From the NCBI GenBank assembly GCA_021823945.1, contig JAKALW010000008.1:1-12247 (forward strand): a stretch of 12,247 bases of DNA, read 5' to 3'. This document shows, piece by piece, positions 12,238 to 12,247 of this stretch. Source of the stretch: Microcaldota archaeon. GTDB taxonomy: Archaea; Micrarchaeota; Micrarchaeia; Anstonellales; VGKX01. The notes below the pieces were generated by a model that searched no databases, had not been told where the DNA came from, and was given only the letters and a program-made list of their open reading frames with translations. Numbering within the stretch: position 1 is the first letter of the stretch; every line of letters begins with the position of its first letter. Made by a program: the position numbers and the translations under genes.

Positions 12238-12247
12238 GTATCACCAA

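Overview
The window is archaeal chromosome. The evidence is a set of genes found in Archaea and eukaryotes (two-subunit DNA primase, a GINS subunit, aIF2-alpha, eL42, eS27, Nop10, deoxyhypusine synthase, a PAC2 protein), TATA-box-like promoters about 25-30 nt ahead of genes, GGTGA/GGGTG-type Shine-Dalgarno (SD) sequences, some TTG starts, and a tRNA with no encoded CCA. Base composition looks close to half G+C. Tight spacing and cut-down small proteins would fit a DPANN-type lineage, but no lineage can be fixed from this sequence alone.

Layout. A gene of unknown function runs off the left edge on the minus strand (1-588). An intergenic stretch follows, with a possible two-way promoter and a possible broken small membrane-protein gene. 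Next come tRNA-Pro(UGG), pyrE and pyrF, which encode the last two steps of UMP synthesis. Both enzymes resemble bacterial-type versions more than the usual archaeal ones. A gene-poor stretch of about 490 nt (2907-3398) holds two ~95-nt imperfect direct repeats plus a third partial copy. It is the least explained part of the window. An NAD(P)HX dehydratase with an apparently leaderless promoter, a small DUF5752-like protein, deoxyhypusine synthase and a multi-pass membrane protein follow.

From 6550 the window is a replication/translation cluster, all on the plus strand: priL, priS, GINS, eL42, eS27, aIF2-alpha, Nop10, PAC2, then a small basic ORF. PriL, PriS and GINS belong to replication initiation and fork progression. 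eL42, eS27 and aIF2-alpha belong to the ribosome and to initiator tRNA delivery, Nop10 to H/ACA RNPs, and the PAC2 protein probably to proteasome assembly. Deoxyhypusine synthase modifies aIF5A, whose gene is not in the window.

Oddities. eL42 has lost three of its four zinc-ligand cysteines. Nop10 lacks one cysteine and is preceded by an 18-codon ORF whose stop overlaps its start (ATGA). A nested hairpin with a T-run follows aIF2-alpha. Tandem or direct repeats lie between pyrE and pyrF and in the leader of the left-edge gene. No complete transposon, CRISPR array or defence system was seen. No database or folding computation was possible, so family names rest on recognised motifs.
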